Shown in pieces: positions 1-7,139 of a stretch of 13,438 bases of DNA. Position numbers and translations under genes: made by a program. The notes beneath the pieces were generated by a model, which searched no databases, had not been told where the DNA came from, and saw only the letters and a list, made by a program, of their open reading frames with translations. How positions within the stretch are numbered: position 1 is the first letter of the stretch; each line of letters opens with the position of its first letter. The DNA is taken from contig CANCCF010000357.1 of the NCBI GenBank assembly GCA_947374485.1, positions 1 to 13,438 on the forward strand, given 5' to 3'. Source of the DNA: Comamonadaceae bacterium. GTDB lineage: Bacteria; Pseudomonadota; Gammaproteobacteria; Burkholderiales; Burkholderiaceae_C.

Positions 1-888
1 TACAGCGGCTTCATGACTGGTGGCCACAAGACGCTGGCAGGTGCTGCCAATCACGTCCTGGGCATCAAGGATGGCAAGAAGCGGTTCGCTGACATTGCGC
101 TGGCCATGAGCAAGGCATTCACGCTGTGCTGCACCCTGGATGAGGCCAAGGCCGTCAGGGAAGAGGTTGCCTTCCTGCAGGGTGTGAAGGTGATTCTGAC
201 CAAGCGGGATCTGACTGCACAGAAGAAAACGGATGAAGAACGTGAGCTGGCCATCCGTCAGATCATCAACTCGGCAGTGGTGTCCGACTCGGTGGTGGAC
301 ATCTTCGATGCGGTTGGCCTCGAAAAGCCCAACATCGGCCTGCTCGATGAGGGGTTCCTGTCACAGGTGAAGAACCTGCCAGAGCGCAACCTGGCGGTGG
401 AGCTGCTGGAGCGGCTGCTGGAGGGCGAGATCAAAAGCCGATTTGGGAGCAATGTTGTCCAAGAGCGAAAATTTTCAGAGCTGCTGTCAGGGGTCATGAC
501 CAGGTATCAGAACCGGTCCATTGAAACCGCACAGGTGATGGAAGAGCTGGTGGAGATGGCCCGCAAGTTCAGGGACGCGGCCAAAAGGGGCGAGGCCTTG
601 GGACTCAGCGAGGATGAAGTGCGCTTCTATGACGCGCTGGCCAACAATGAATCCGCTGTCCGCGAGTTGAAGGACGAAACCCTCAAGAAGATCGCGCACG
701 AGTTGACGGAAAACCTCCGCCAGAACTTGAGCGTCGATTGGTCTGAACGCGAAAGTGTCAGGGCCAAGCTGCGGTTGATGGTCAAACGGATCTTGCGCAA
801 GTACAAGTACCCGCCCGATCTCGAAGCTGCCGCCGTGGATCTGATCCTGGAGCAGGCCCAGGCGCTGGGAGAGGACTGGGCTAGTTGA
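1..888 (+). CDS. hsdR: Type I restriction enzyme R subunit, C-terminal part (5' truncated by window)
   Basis: The reading frame is open from base 1 and ends at TGA 886-888, giving the last 295 residues of a much larger protein; the nuclease and motor domains lie upstream of the window. HsdR is the ATP-dependent translocase and DNA-cutting subunit of a type I restriction-modification complex (HsdR2M2S) in the cytoplasm. The visible part has the family's end-of-helicase region (YSGFMTGG then a helical LAGAANHVLGIKDGKKRF stretch) and the long, charged, all-helical C-terminal domain (DUF3387 type, as in EcoR124) that docks on the methyltransferase. Its ending DLILEQAQALGEDWAS is family-like. It is GC-rich compared with the transposition operon. 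It converges with the minus-strand gene at 960. The hsdM and hsdS genes are not visible. The assignment rests on recognition of family sequence style. Confidence 0.88.
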   Translation, partial: YSGFMTGGHKTLAGAANHVLGIKDGKKRFADIALAMSKAFTLCCTLDEAKAVREEVAFLQGVKVILTKRDLTAQKKTDEERELAIRQIINSAVVSDSVVDIFDAVGLEKPNIGLLDEGFLSQVKNLPERNLAVELLERLLEGEIKSRFGSNVVQERKFSELLSGVMTRYQNRSIETAQVMEELVEMARKFRDAAKRGEALGLSEDEVRFYDALANNESAVRELKDETLKKIAHELTENLRQNLSVDWSERESVRAKLRLMVKRILRKYKYPPDLEAAAVDLILEQAQALGEDWAS

Positions 889-959
889 TTTCTTATGTCC
901 CGATGGCTGAAAATCTGAAAGTTGCCTGCCGTAATCTTTGAACGCATTCACTAAAGCGA

Positions 960-1565
960 TCAAGTGATCACGTCTGCATCAACAGGCCCATCCTCTGCCT
1001 TGAACTGGATTTTGAGGTACTTTCCTGCACCTTCCTTCACTGCGCTTCGATCGATGAGTTTGGCTCGAAATTTGAAATCTTGGTCGATACGAACGATGAG
1101 GACCTGCTCAAAGTTCCCCTGGCTTTTGACAATTACGTGATCCCCCGCTTTTTCTGGAGAAATGGTCTTTACCTCGACCAGCTTGCCCGCAATCATCCCG
1201 TCAGAGCCTGCCGTGTGCGTCCCGTGGCGGCGAAGTCCAAATCTGATCTCCGCGTAGATCTCCCCAAGTTCACCCCAAACCTGCAAGTACCTGCCTGTGT
1301 TGTTGAAGTGGCGTTCCGCGCAATCAACTAGGTCTTGAAAAATCTCAGTTTGCTCTAGGACGCTGTAGGGATAACCATCCCTGCTCCGAAAGGGCTCAAT
1401 TGAGTGGGTTTCGTCCTCCGGCAGATCCGAAAGCTGAGGGTCAATCCATTCAACGCTGATGTAATCCGACTCCCATGGCGCGAATCCTGCGGCAGCGGCA
1501 TCAGCAATAGCATCTGGTGTATAGCCACGCTCGTTCATTTCGTAGAGGAATTCCCAATCGCTCAT
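960..1565 (-). CDS. Hypothetical protein with PD-(D/E)XK-like nuclease signature
   Basis: A 201-residue protein of no family I can name with certainty. The start is ATG at 1565, with an AAGGA ribosome-binding site 6-7 nt upstream. The N-terminal half (1-90) is acidic and helical. The C-terminal half looks like a restriction-endonuclease fold: E102 and E106 in GELGEIYAE, D122 in SDG, a beta strand ending E131-V-K133, then Q149 and a strand EQVLIVRID. The D...ExK pattern is the metal-binding core of the PD-(D/E)XK superfamily. It could be an orphan restriction-like nuclease or a catalytically inert relative such as the DUF6998-type domains. It is convergent with hsdR (71 nt between stops), which fits a defence neighbourhood. 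That the protein is real is likely; nuclease activity is inferred. Confidence 0.6.
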   Translation of the reverse strand: MSDWEFLYEMNERGYTPDAIADAAAAGFAPWESDYISVEWIDPQLSDLPEDETHSIEPFRSRDGYPYSVLEQTEIFQDLVDCAERHFNNTGRYLQVWGELGEIYAEIRFGLRRHGTHTAGSDGMIAGKLVEVKTISPEKAGDHVIVKSQGNFEQVLIVRIDQDFKFRAKLIDRSAVKEGAGKYLKIQFKAEDGPVDADVIT

Positions 1566-2512
1566 ATGCGTTCCTTTTACTCACCTTGCACTAGTAGTCG
1601 TGCGTTGCGAACCATGCATCATAGGCGTGGTTAGACGCGCGGCATTCAATGGCACCCAGCGGTCAAAATTTCCGGATCCAGTACAAGCTGGGTGAGCGGC
1701 ACCAGCATCTGAATGTCACAACGTTGGCTTTGTTTCCCCTCCTAATGGGCGGCAGGCAACGAATCGTTGCGAGCTGTTGGTCTCATGTGCCTGCTGAAAT
1801 TCCAAAGCAATTTTGAAAAGAGTCATCTGCGGCTATTCAATCTGCTCAGATCGTTCGACGACGGTCGATGAAGCGAAGTTTGCGACGTCACCCGTGCACG
1901 TGTCGCAAAGTCACTAGAGCCGAGTACCAGACTACAGGCCAAGGTCTTTGTTGCGCATTGGCAACGGCATGGATCTCAAGCGAGTGCAGTCCAAATATAT
2001 AAAGTTATTGGCGATTGAAACTATCGCTATGTACTTCGCAACAGGCAGTAGTCAAAGTGCATGTATTCAGCAAATCACAATTGCGAATGTCATTTGAACG
2101 GTGACGTAATGCCGCAGATGCATGCTGCAAATACACGAGTAAAGGCATATGCAGTGATCTGATGCCTCTTTTTCCCTCGAAAACGTAGGCTCGCAACCGG
2201 CGCGACTGATTTACTGACCATCGTTGTACAAATCCTGAATGCCACTCGCCGCCTCGTTCGAATGCCAGGTCCAATGATTGCAACACCATGGCACCTCTCG
2301 ATGGTGAGAATAAAGCAGATTAATTCATGTGAACTAGCAATCCATGAACATCTCTGTGGCTATAAAGTTTGCAACAAATGCCTATACAAATCAATGACTT
2401 AGCATGCGCCTGAGACCTTGCTGCGCACGCTCCAATGCGCTAGAGTTCAGCGAAGAATGCGACACAGTGCATTAAAAACTGCCGAAGAAATTTTGAAAAT
2501 CTGAACCACACA
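1566..2512. other. Gene-poor stretch with inverted repeats
   Basis: No open frame here has a credible product. Visible structure: 1756-1770 is a perfect 7-bp inverted repeat (GCAACGA / TCGTTGC, 1-nt centre), and 1879-1886 / 1902-1909 is an 8-bp inverted repeat (TTTGCGAC / GTCGCAAA) with a 15-nt loop. A minus-strand frame at 2005-2289 faintly resembles IS3-type transposase at its start. The stretch includes the upstream regions of both the 960-1565 gene and the XRE gene, but no clear promoter was found. It looks like decayed mobile DNA between a defence gene and the transposon edge. Confidence 0.5.
2005..2289 (-). pseudogene. Possible decayed IS3-family transposase fragment
   Basis: A 94-codon frame starts with the stretch LQSLDLAFERGG, which resembles the region just before the second catalytic Asp of IS3-family OrfB transposases (typically a helix followed by RGxPxGxxxHSDQG). 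After it the match breaks. In a shifted frame the words DGQ, stop, ISRA can be laid against the usual DQGSQY-SR, and KRGIRSLHMP against the usual RYxIRQSMSR. No intact DDE motif, no terminal inverted repeats and no partner orfA are seen. This may equally be a chance open frame. It is listed because it is the only hint of an insertion-sequence relic in this gene-poor stretch. Confidence 0.2.
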
Positions 2513-2935
2513 ATGGCCTCTCCGTTCGCTCTCTACATCCGTTCACTGCGCATGCGAAATGAAATGACGCAGGCCGATCTGGCGCACGCCACTGGGTATG
2601 AGCAGGCTCATATGTCATCTTTAGAGTTGGGAACAAAAAATCCAACTGCCGAATTCCTGGTGCGATTGGCCCAGGCATTTGAATTTTCTGAAGAAGACCA
2701 CCAGGAGATGATGGCTGAAGTCGCGGCCTCGAAGAGCCGCTTCTTCTTGTCGCCTGACCAATCAGCTGAGAAATTCCGGCTTTGTTCTGAGTTATGGGAA
2801 AAAATCGATCGGATACATCCGGCGACTGTCACCTCTATACGCGGAATGCTGCAACTTGAAGATCAAGTAGCTGCACAACCGAGACACCAGCCCGACAGGC
2901 TCCGGCGAAATCGGGCGAAGGAGACATCAATGTAA
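2513..2935 (+). CDS. XRE-family helix-turn-helix transcriptional regulator
   Basis: A 140-residue protein. Residues 5-62 form a Cro/C1-type (XRE) DNA-binding domain: FALYIRSLRMRNEMTQADLA, then the recognition part TGYEQAHMSSLELGTKNP, then TAEFLVRLAQAFEF. Residues 63-110 are helical, and the last 30 residues are Arg/Gln-rich and probably disordered. There is no strong ribosome-binding site before ATG 2513, so translation may be weak or the mRNA close to leaderless; the start is supported by the HTH domain beginning right after it. Its stop is followed at once by a hairpin (2936-2969), and 42 nt downstream lies the candidate transposon end. It could control the transposition operon, belong to the neighbouring defence region, or simply mark the insertion site. 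The family call is safe; the target is unknown. Confidence 0.75.
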   Translation: MASPFALYIRSLRMRNEMTQADLAHATGYEQAHMSSLELGTKNPTAEFLVRLAQAFEFSEEDHQEMMAEVAASKSRFFLSPDQSAEKFRLCSELWEKIDRIHPATVTSIRGMLQLEDQVAAQPRHQPDRLRRNRAKETSM

Positions 2936-2969
2936 AAGCGGGACTGAACCCAAAGGGCTAGTCCCGCTT
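2936..2969 (+). terminator. Hairpin terminator after the XRE gene
   Basis: A perfect 10-bp inverted repeat, AAGCGGGACT (2936-2945) and AGTCCCGCTT (2960-2969), with a 14-nt loop begins directly after the XRE stop codon. The stem is stable and GC-rich in the middle. The following bases (AATCTGCTTG) are only moderately T-rich, so it is an imperfect intrinsic terminator. The stem sequence is symmetric and could also act on leftward transcripts. Confidence 0.6.
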
Positions 2970-2977
2970 AATCTGCT

Positions 2978-3008
2978 TGTGTGGTCGCAAAAGCGACTGA
3001 TACCGAAC
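2978..3008 (+). repeat. Candidate transposon left end / first TnsB-binding site
   Basis: TGT at 2978-2980 is followed by exactly 13 nt and then CGACTG (2994-2999) and ATACC. From memory, the Tn5053/Tn402 terminal repeat has the same geometry: TGT, 13 nt, CGACTG, CACC, with AGAAGA before CGACTG where this site has AAAAG. The site lies about 300 nt before tnsA, on the side and in the orientation expected for the tnsA-proximal end. The five bases before it, CTGCT (2973-2977), would be the target duplication. A partial inverted copy is at 3202-3215 (ATCAGT-AG-TCGCTT on +), and a further CAGTCGTC site at 3172-3179 resembles a Tn402 repeat on the minus strand. No matching right end was found, so this is a proposal. 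Confidence 0.4.
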
Positions 3009-3074
3009 CGTGAGAATTTCAGTATCCATCAACGCGACCGCTCGGTCAAGACCACCCATCTAAGCACGATTCCG

Positions 3075-3135
3075 AGAGTTGGATTCATTTCTAACTCTGG
3101 GCGTATTTACGCCCATATCTAGCAATTTCCGCTAG
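3075..3135. repeat. Three consecutive hairpins between the candidate end and tnsA
   Basis: Three inverted repeats lie head to tail. 3075-3082 / 3091-3098 has 8-bp arms, one G-U pair and an 8-nt loop. 3098-3105 / 3108-3115 (TGGGCGTA / TACGCCCA) has perfect 8-bp arms around TT. 3119-3123 / 3131-3135 (CTAGC / GCTAG) has a 7-nt loop. The middle one is a near-perfect 18-nt palindrome and a candidate operator or recombination-protein site. No T-tract follows, so they are not obvious terminators. They sit where the promoter or leader of the tns operon should be. Confidence 0.5.
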
Positions 3136-3304
3136 CAACACTACGGCACAAGGGCCCAGGCACAACTGCGCCAGTCGTCAGCAAAAAAGTAGTTGGGTCG
3201 AATCAGTAGTCGCTTGGCAAGCAGTGTGGATCAACACGCCTGTTTAAGCCTGTGAAAAGCATTGGTTCGTTCCCCGGATGACAAAATTATTGAAGGCAGC
3301 GATC

Positions 3305-4102
3305 ATGGGAACGAAACGAAGCAACCCAATAGGAAGCAAAAAGTGGTTGGACCAAACATTTGAAGAAGACCCAGCAAGAGATATCAGAGGAAGATCCCGC
3401 CCAACCCAGCGTTTCTTCACGTATGACCGGCGAGGAAGAATAATTGCCGCCGAAGGTGGAAACGCTGCGACTGCCCGTAACGTGTTGGACGCCATGCAAA
3501 ACACTGGGTTTGTCACGCGCTTTAAGTTAGAGCCATTTAGCCTAACCAAGAAGGAGCATGGCCTAGACGCGACACCAGACATACTGTTTCAAACACGTGA
3601 TGGGCATTCATATGTGGTTGAAGTTAAATCGTCACGCTTTCTTACCCAAGAAAAAATCGATAAATGTCGACAGGTTGAAATCGCACTTGCGGGTACTGAC
3701 CTGAAGTACCTCTTATGGACGGACACTTCACCGTTACCACCTGCAACGTGGCGAATGATGAGGGAAATGCGCCGACTTGGCTTTTCATCGGTTCAGCCCA
3801 AAGCGATCGATCAAGTTGTTCAAGCTGTCGCTGAGGCTCCCAAAACGGTAGAGCAATTGAGATCGCAAGGCATATACCGCGATGCCATCCTTGCGGCGGT
3901 GTGGCATGGGATTGTGCACATCAACTTCACCGAATCATTTCACGATCAATCAGTTGTATCAAATGACGTTAGCAATCGTCGATTTCAGCGCTTCCTCACA
4001 GCAACCATCACGACGCACACATGGTGGAGCAAATTGAAATCCACTTGGAATACAAGCACGCGCAACAACAAAATGGCACAAGGGGCGAGCAATGCCAAAT
4101 AG
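3305..4102 (+). CDS. tnsA: TnsA-like endonuclease subunit of a Tn7-like transposase
   Basis: In Tn7, TnsA cuts the 5' ends of the transposon while TnsB cuts and joins the 3' ends, giving cut-and-paste movement. This 265-residue protein has the TnsA nuclease core: TPD92IL followed by a strand ending in VVE106VK108SS, the D...ExK metal-binding pattern (Tn7 TnsA has D114 and QxK132), then a helical C-terminal domain (LRSQGIYRDAILAAVWHGIVHINF) that resembles the TnsC-contacting winged-helix region. A third catalytic Glu is not obvious: in my alignment the usual position falls on A57, with E50 and E76 as alternatives. The start at 3305 is preferred because GAAGG lies 8 nt upstream; an ATG at 3278 would add 9 residues but lacks a ribosome-binding site. 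The 3' end overlaps tnsB by 11 nt. Confidence 0.87.
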   Translation: MGTKRSNPIGSKKWLDQTFEEDPARDIRGRSRPTQRFFTYDRRGRIIAAEGGNAATARNVLDAMQNTGFVTRFKLEPFSLTKKEHGLDATPDILFQTRDGHSYVVEVKSSRFLTQEKIDKCRQVEIALAGTDLKYLLWTDTSPLPPATWRMMREMRRLGFSSVQPKAIDQVVQAVAEAPKTVEQLRSQGIYRDAILAAVWHGIVHINFTESFHDQSVVSNDVSNRRFQRFLTATITTHTWWSKLKSTWNTSTRNNKMAQGASNAK

Positions 4103-6119
4103 TGCGGAATCAAATTTTGAAAACACAGATCCGCCCAACCTGGATGGCTTGGTTGTCGAACTATGTGGCCGGCGCCTGCATGTGCGAATATGCGGCCATA
4201 GGGTAATACTTCATGACGTTAAGACTCACGAGGAACGTGAGACAAACGTAGATGAAATAAGTGAAATGCTTAGCATGAACGCTATGAGTATTGAGCCGAC
4301 GAGAATGTCTGCGGCTAACAGTGTGCCTGCGCATTTCGATCCAAACAATTCATATCAAATTAATGACGTTCCGGACACACTGCGAAGTGAAGCTGCTGCC
4401 AAGGTTTGGGCGGAAAAGGTCAGATGGCTCGACCTACTAAAGAAAAAAGGACATACGTCGCTTCAGGACAATGAAGATCTCGAGTTGACCTTGCGTGAAA
4501 TAGAGCATGAAACCATCCAAAAATGTCCATTTAAGCCAAGCACTTTATACAAGGCAAGTCGTGATCTAAAACGGTCAGAGCATGGCTACAAGGCCATTTT
4601 TCCTCAATTTGCCTTGAGAGGTGGAAAGGGGAAAAGTCGATTGTCAGAGCCTGTGGAGAAAATCATCTCTGAAGTCCTGCATAGCGCTGAAGATCCGGCG
4701 TTCGGACTGTTGCAGGCAAACAGAATTTACGAGGCAGTGGATGGAAAAGTGTGTCAATTGCAGCGATCTGATCCAAACATAATATACGCGACGCCATCTG
4801 TACCAACCCTTACTCGGCGGATGAATGAACACTTTACTGCGTTCGAGATATATGCCAGAAAGTTCGGATTAGAACGTGCCAAGAAAAAGTTTCGTACAAA
4901 TGGATCTCGCGTAAACGCAGACAGATCACTGGATGTAGGTGAGTTTGATGATAAAGATACTGATTGCTTCTTAATAGATGAGCGAACCTATTTGCCTTGG
5001 GGCAGAGCGTTTTTGACAGCAGGAGTTGATCAATTCACTTACTCTGTACTTGGACTTAGCATGTCTGAACATTCACGATCAATTCAATCTGCGTGGGCCG
5101 CATTCGAACATGCTGTATTCCCTAAGGATATGGGGCACCCAGACTTCGCTGAATGCGTCCATTCATGGGACGCCTATGGGCACTTAGGTACTGCATTCTT
5201 TGATAACGCATCCTATAACGCTGCGTCAGACCTACAAGCGTCGGTTTTGGATTACGGAGCTGAGGTGGGGTTTGCTCAACCTCGGAAACCAACAAATAAA
5301 TCATGTATAGAACACTTCAATGAAGTACTAATCGAAGATTTTGTTTGCCACCTGCCAGGGTGGTCTGGTGAAAAGGAAGACCGAGAGGCGCTGAATAATG
5401 GCATCGAAAATGCGGTGTACACGCTCGGAGAATTCAAACGCGAACTAATGGCGTGGATAACTGATGTTTATTCCAATAAAACGATTTGCGCAATTGGCAA
5501 GTCGCCACGAGAAGCATGGAACGAAGTATTTCAATTCGAAGCCCCGCTATTGCCTCGACACATGCCTCCACTTACCCTGGCGGGGACTGTTCGTCAGACA
5601 TTGAAGAAACGGGACAGCGGTGGCCTTTTGCGCAAGCAATTGAGGTATCAATCGCCTGAGCTGCATGAATTAATGAAGGGAATGGGCTCTAAGTTTGACT
5701 ACGTATTGCGATATAAGCCGTACGACTTGAGCCATCTCATGGTGCAAAACCCCCGTACAAATGCATATCTTCGTGTGCCTTGCATCGAGGATCCGCGGAA
5801 GTATGAATTTATCTCGGATTACCAACAAAGTTTAATCCTAAAGTTTCGAGCTGCCTCAAAGAAGAACGGAAACAAGCCAATTGATCTTTTTGAAGCTCGT
5901 CAACGCTTGATTGATAGCACGCGCCAATTAGCAACGGCAAATTCCATCCAAAAACGCAAGGCAGCACGGCGCGCAGGAAAAATTCCTGAAGTTGAGGAGT
6001 TCTTGGATCGTACGAAAGAGCCCAAGCCGCCACCAAAGTCAAAAGTCGAGAAATTCGTAAATGAAATTGACGAATACGAATTGGAAGGTGAAGACTACGA
6101 AGTGGACTACGCAAACTAA
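4092..6119 (+). CDS. tnsB: TnsB/TniA-like DDE transposase
   Basis: A 675-residue recombinase that binds the element's end repeats and carries out 3'-end cleavage and strand transfer. The order is N-terminal extension with DNA-binding helices (to about 250), an RNase H-like rve core (about 275-420), a Mu-transposase-type beta-barrel region, and a charged acidic tail (EIDEYELEGEDYEVDY) that in TnsB proteins is the TnsC-contact region. The catalytic triad is complete: D286 in GEFDDKD, followed by the family phrase IDERTYLPWGRAFLTAGVD; D371 in FFDNASYN; E407 in CIEHFNE. Exactly 35 residues lie between D371 and E407, the classic D,D(35)E arrangement. RKPTNKS before E407 matches the KPxxKG(x)VE pattern of TniA. 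A GGGGCGAG ribosome-binding site precedes ATG 4092 inside the end of tnsA. It has normal length for TnsB and nothing is broken. Confidence 0.93.
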   Translation: MPNSAESNFENTDPPNLDGLVVELCGRRLHVRICGHRVILHDVKTHEERETNVDEISEMLSMNAMSIEPTRMSAANSVPAHFDPNNSYQINDVPDTLRSEAAAKVWAEKVRWLDLLKKKGHTSLQDNEDLELTLREIEHETIQKCPFKPSTLYKASRDLKRSEHGYKAIFPQFALRGGKGKSRLSEPVEKIISEVLHSAEDPAFGLLQANRIYEAVDGKVCQLQRSDPNIIYATPSVPTLTRRMNEHFTAFEIYARKFGLERAKKKFRTNGSRVNADRSLDVGEFDDKDTDCFLIDERTYLPWGRAFLTAGVDQFTYSVLGLSMSEHSRSIQSAWAAFEHAVFPKDMGHPDFAECVHSWDAYGHLGTAFFDNASYNAASDLQASVLDYGAEVGFAQPRKPTNKSCIEHFNEVLIEDFVCHLPGWSGEKEDREALNNGIENAVYTLGEFKRELMAWITDVYSNKTICAIGKSPREAWNEVFQFEAPLLPRHMPPLTLAGTVRQTLKKRDSGGLLRKQLRYQSPELHELMKGMGSKFDYVLRYKPYDLSHLMVQNPRTNAYLRVPCIEDPRKYEFISDYQQSLILKFRAASKKNGNKPIDLFEARQRLIDSTRQLATANSIQKRKAARRAGKIPEVEEFLDRTKEPKPPPKSKVEKFVNEIDEYELEGEDYEVDYAN

Positions 6120-6134
6120 TAGGAGCAATTGAAA

Positions 6135-7139
6135 ATGAATAAGTCCAAAGAAACTTTAACCCGCGAGGCTTGGAGAGGCATGTCGCTACCTGAGCGGCTT
6201 GATCACTTGGAAAATATATATGTCAAACACCCGGCTGTAATGAACATATTAAGCTATGTCGGTCGTGAGCTTGAGTACAGAAACGCAGATGGCAAGACAT
6301 CGGGTCTGATAATAATCGCCCCATCTGGAGCCGGTAAATCAGCATTGATTAAGCATTTAATTAGGGCCTACCCAAAAGTCGAAACAGAAGAAAGTCGAAC
6401 CTGCCCTGTGATTGCGTTCACTGTGCCTACCGTTCCAAGCTCAAAAACGATGGGGGCATCATTACTGAAAGGCATGGATGACGTGCTTTGGGATAGAGGA
6501 ACTGCAGGAAGGAAATTCGATCGAATCGGCAAACTGCTGGGCCCAGCTAAAACAAGGTTGATTCTTATTGATAACTTTCAAGATATACCAACGCGGAGAA
6601 AATCACGTGGAATTTTGAATGTCGCAACTTGGGTGCGCGACCTATGCGACATAAATTTTGGGGGAATCGTGATTGCGTTGGGCACTGCTGAATCACTGAA
6701 GGTTAGAGATGCAAATGAACAGGTGCAGAGGAGGTTGAAAGCAAAACTGTCGCTACCAGTATTTGCGGGAGGTTCAGATGCTGAACTTAAAGAGTTCGCA
6801 AAACTCTTGAAGAGTATCGAAAGGCTCTTGCCTATGGCGGAAGACAGTGCCATCTACTCTGTTGGAATGACCAAGCGCATGCATTGCGCCACGAAGGGGA
6901 ACTTCGATTACCTGATGACGTTGCTAAAGAATGCAATCTGCGTTGCTGAAAGGAAAGGGGAAGAATCAATAACAATTACGACACTGCACGAAGCATTTGC
7001 ACATGAGCATGGTGACTATGCTGCATCAGAAAACCCGTTTGCTCCGGACTTCTTGTGGACTAACTTGGACCAGCCTGGTCAAGTCTTCTACAACGCAACG
7101 TTTTCAGTAACTGTGGAAGAAGAAATGGAGGCGGAATGA
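6135..7139 (+). CDS. tnsC: TnsC/TniB-like AAA+ ATPase
   Basis: A regulator that in Tn7-like systems forms ATP-dependent filaments on target DNA and bridges the TniQ-type selector to TnsAB. The 334-residue protein has Walker A A62-PSGAG-K68-S69, a Walker B strand TRLILID146N147FQDI, a sensor region GIVIALGTAES and a following EQVQRRL that matches the arginine-rich part of TniB proteins. The normal Walker B pair is Asp-Glu; here the Glu is Asn (codons GAT AAC at 6570-6575), which is unusual and may slow hydrolysis. The ATG at 6135 is chosen because AGGAG (6121-6125) is 9 nt upstream; a TTG at 6129 is too close to it. The gene starts 15 nt after tnsB and its TGA overlaps the tniQ1 ATG. Length matches TniB/TnsC homologues. 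Confidence 0.91.
   Translation: MNKSKETLTREAWRGMSLPERLDHLENIYVKHPAVMNILSYVGRELEYRNADGKTSGLIIIAPSGAGKSALIKHLIRAYPKVETEESRTCPVIAFTVPTVPSSKTMGASLLKGMDDVLWDRGTAGRKFDRIGKLLGPAKTRLILIDNFQDIPTRRKSRGILNVATWVRDLCDINFGGIVIALGTAESLKVRDANEQVQRRLKAKLSLPVFAGGSDAELKEFAKLLKSIERLLPMAEDSAIYSVGMTKRMHCATKGNFDYLMTLLKNAICVAERKGEESITITTLHEAFAHEHGDYAASENPFAPDFLWTNLDQPGQVFYNATFSVTVEEEMEAE

Noticed and set aside
487..963. 158-codon minus-strand frame under hsdR
   Set aside because: It is antisense to the hsdR C-terminal coding region in GC-rich DNA, where long shadow frames are expected.
1650..1720. GGTCAAAATTTCC near 1662 as a possible IS21-type end
   Set aside because: The word is short and AT-rich, with no partner repeat and no istAB genes.
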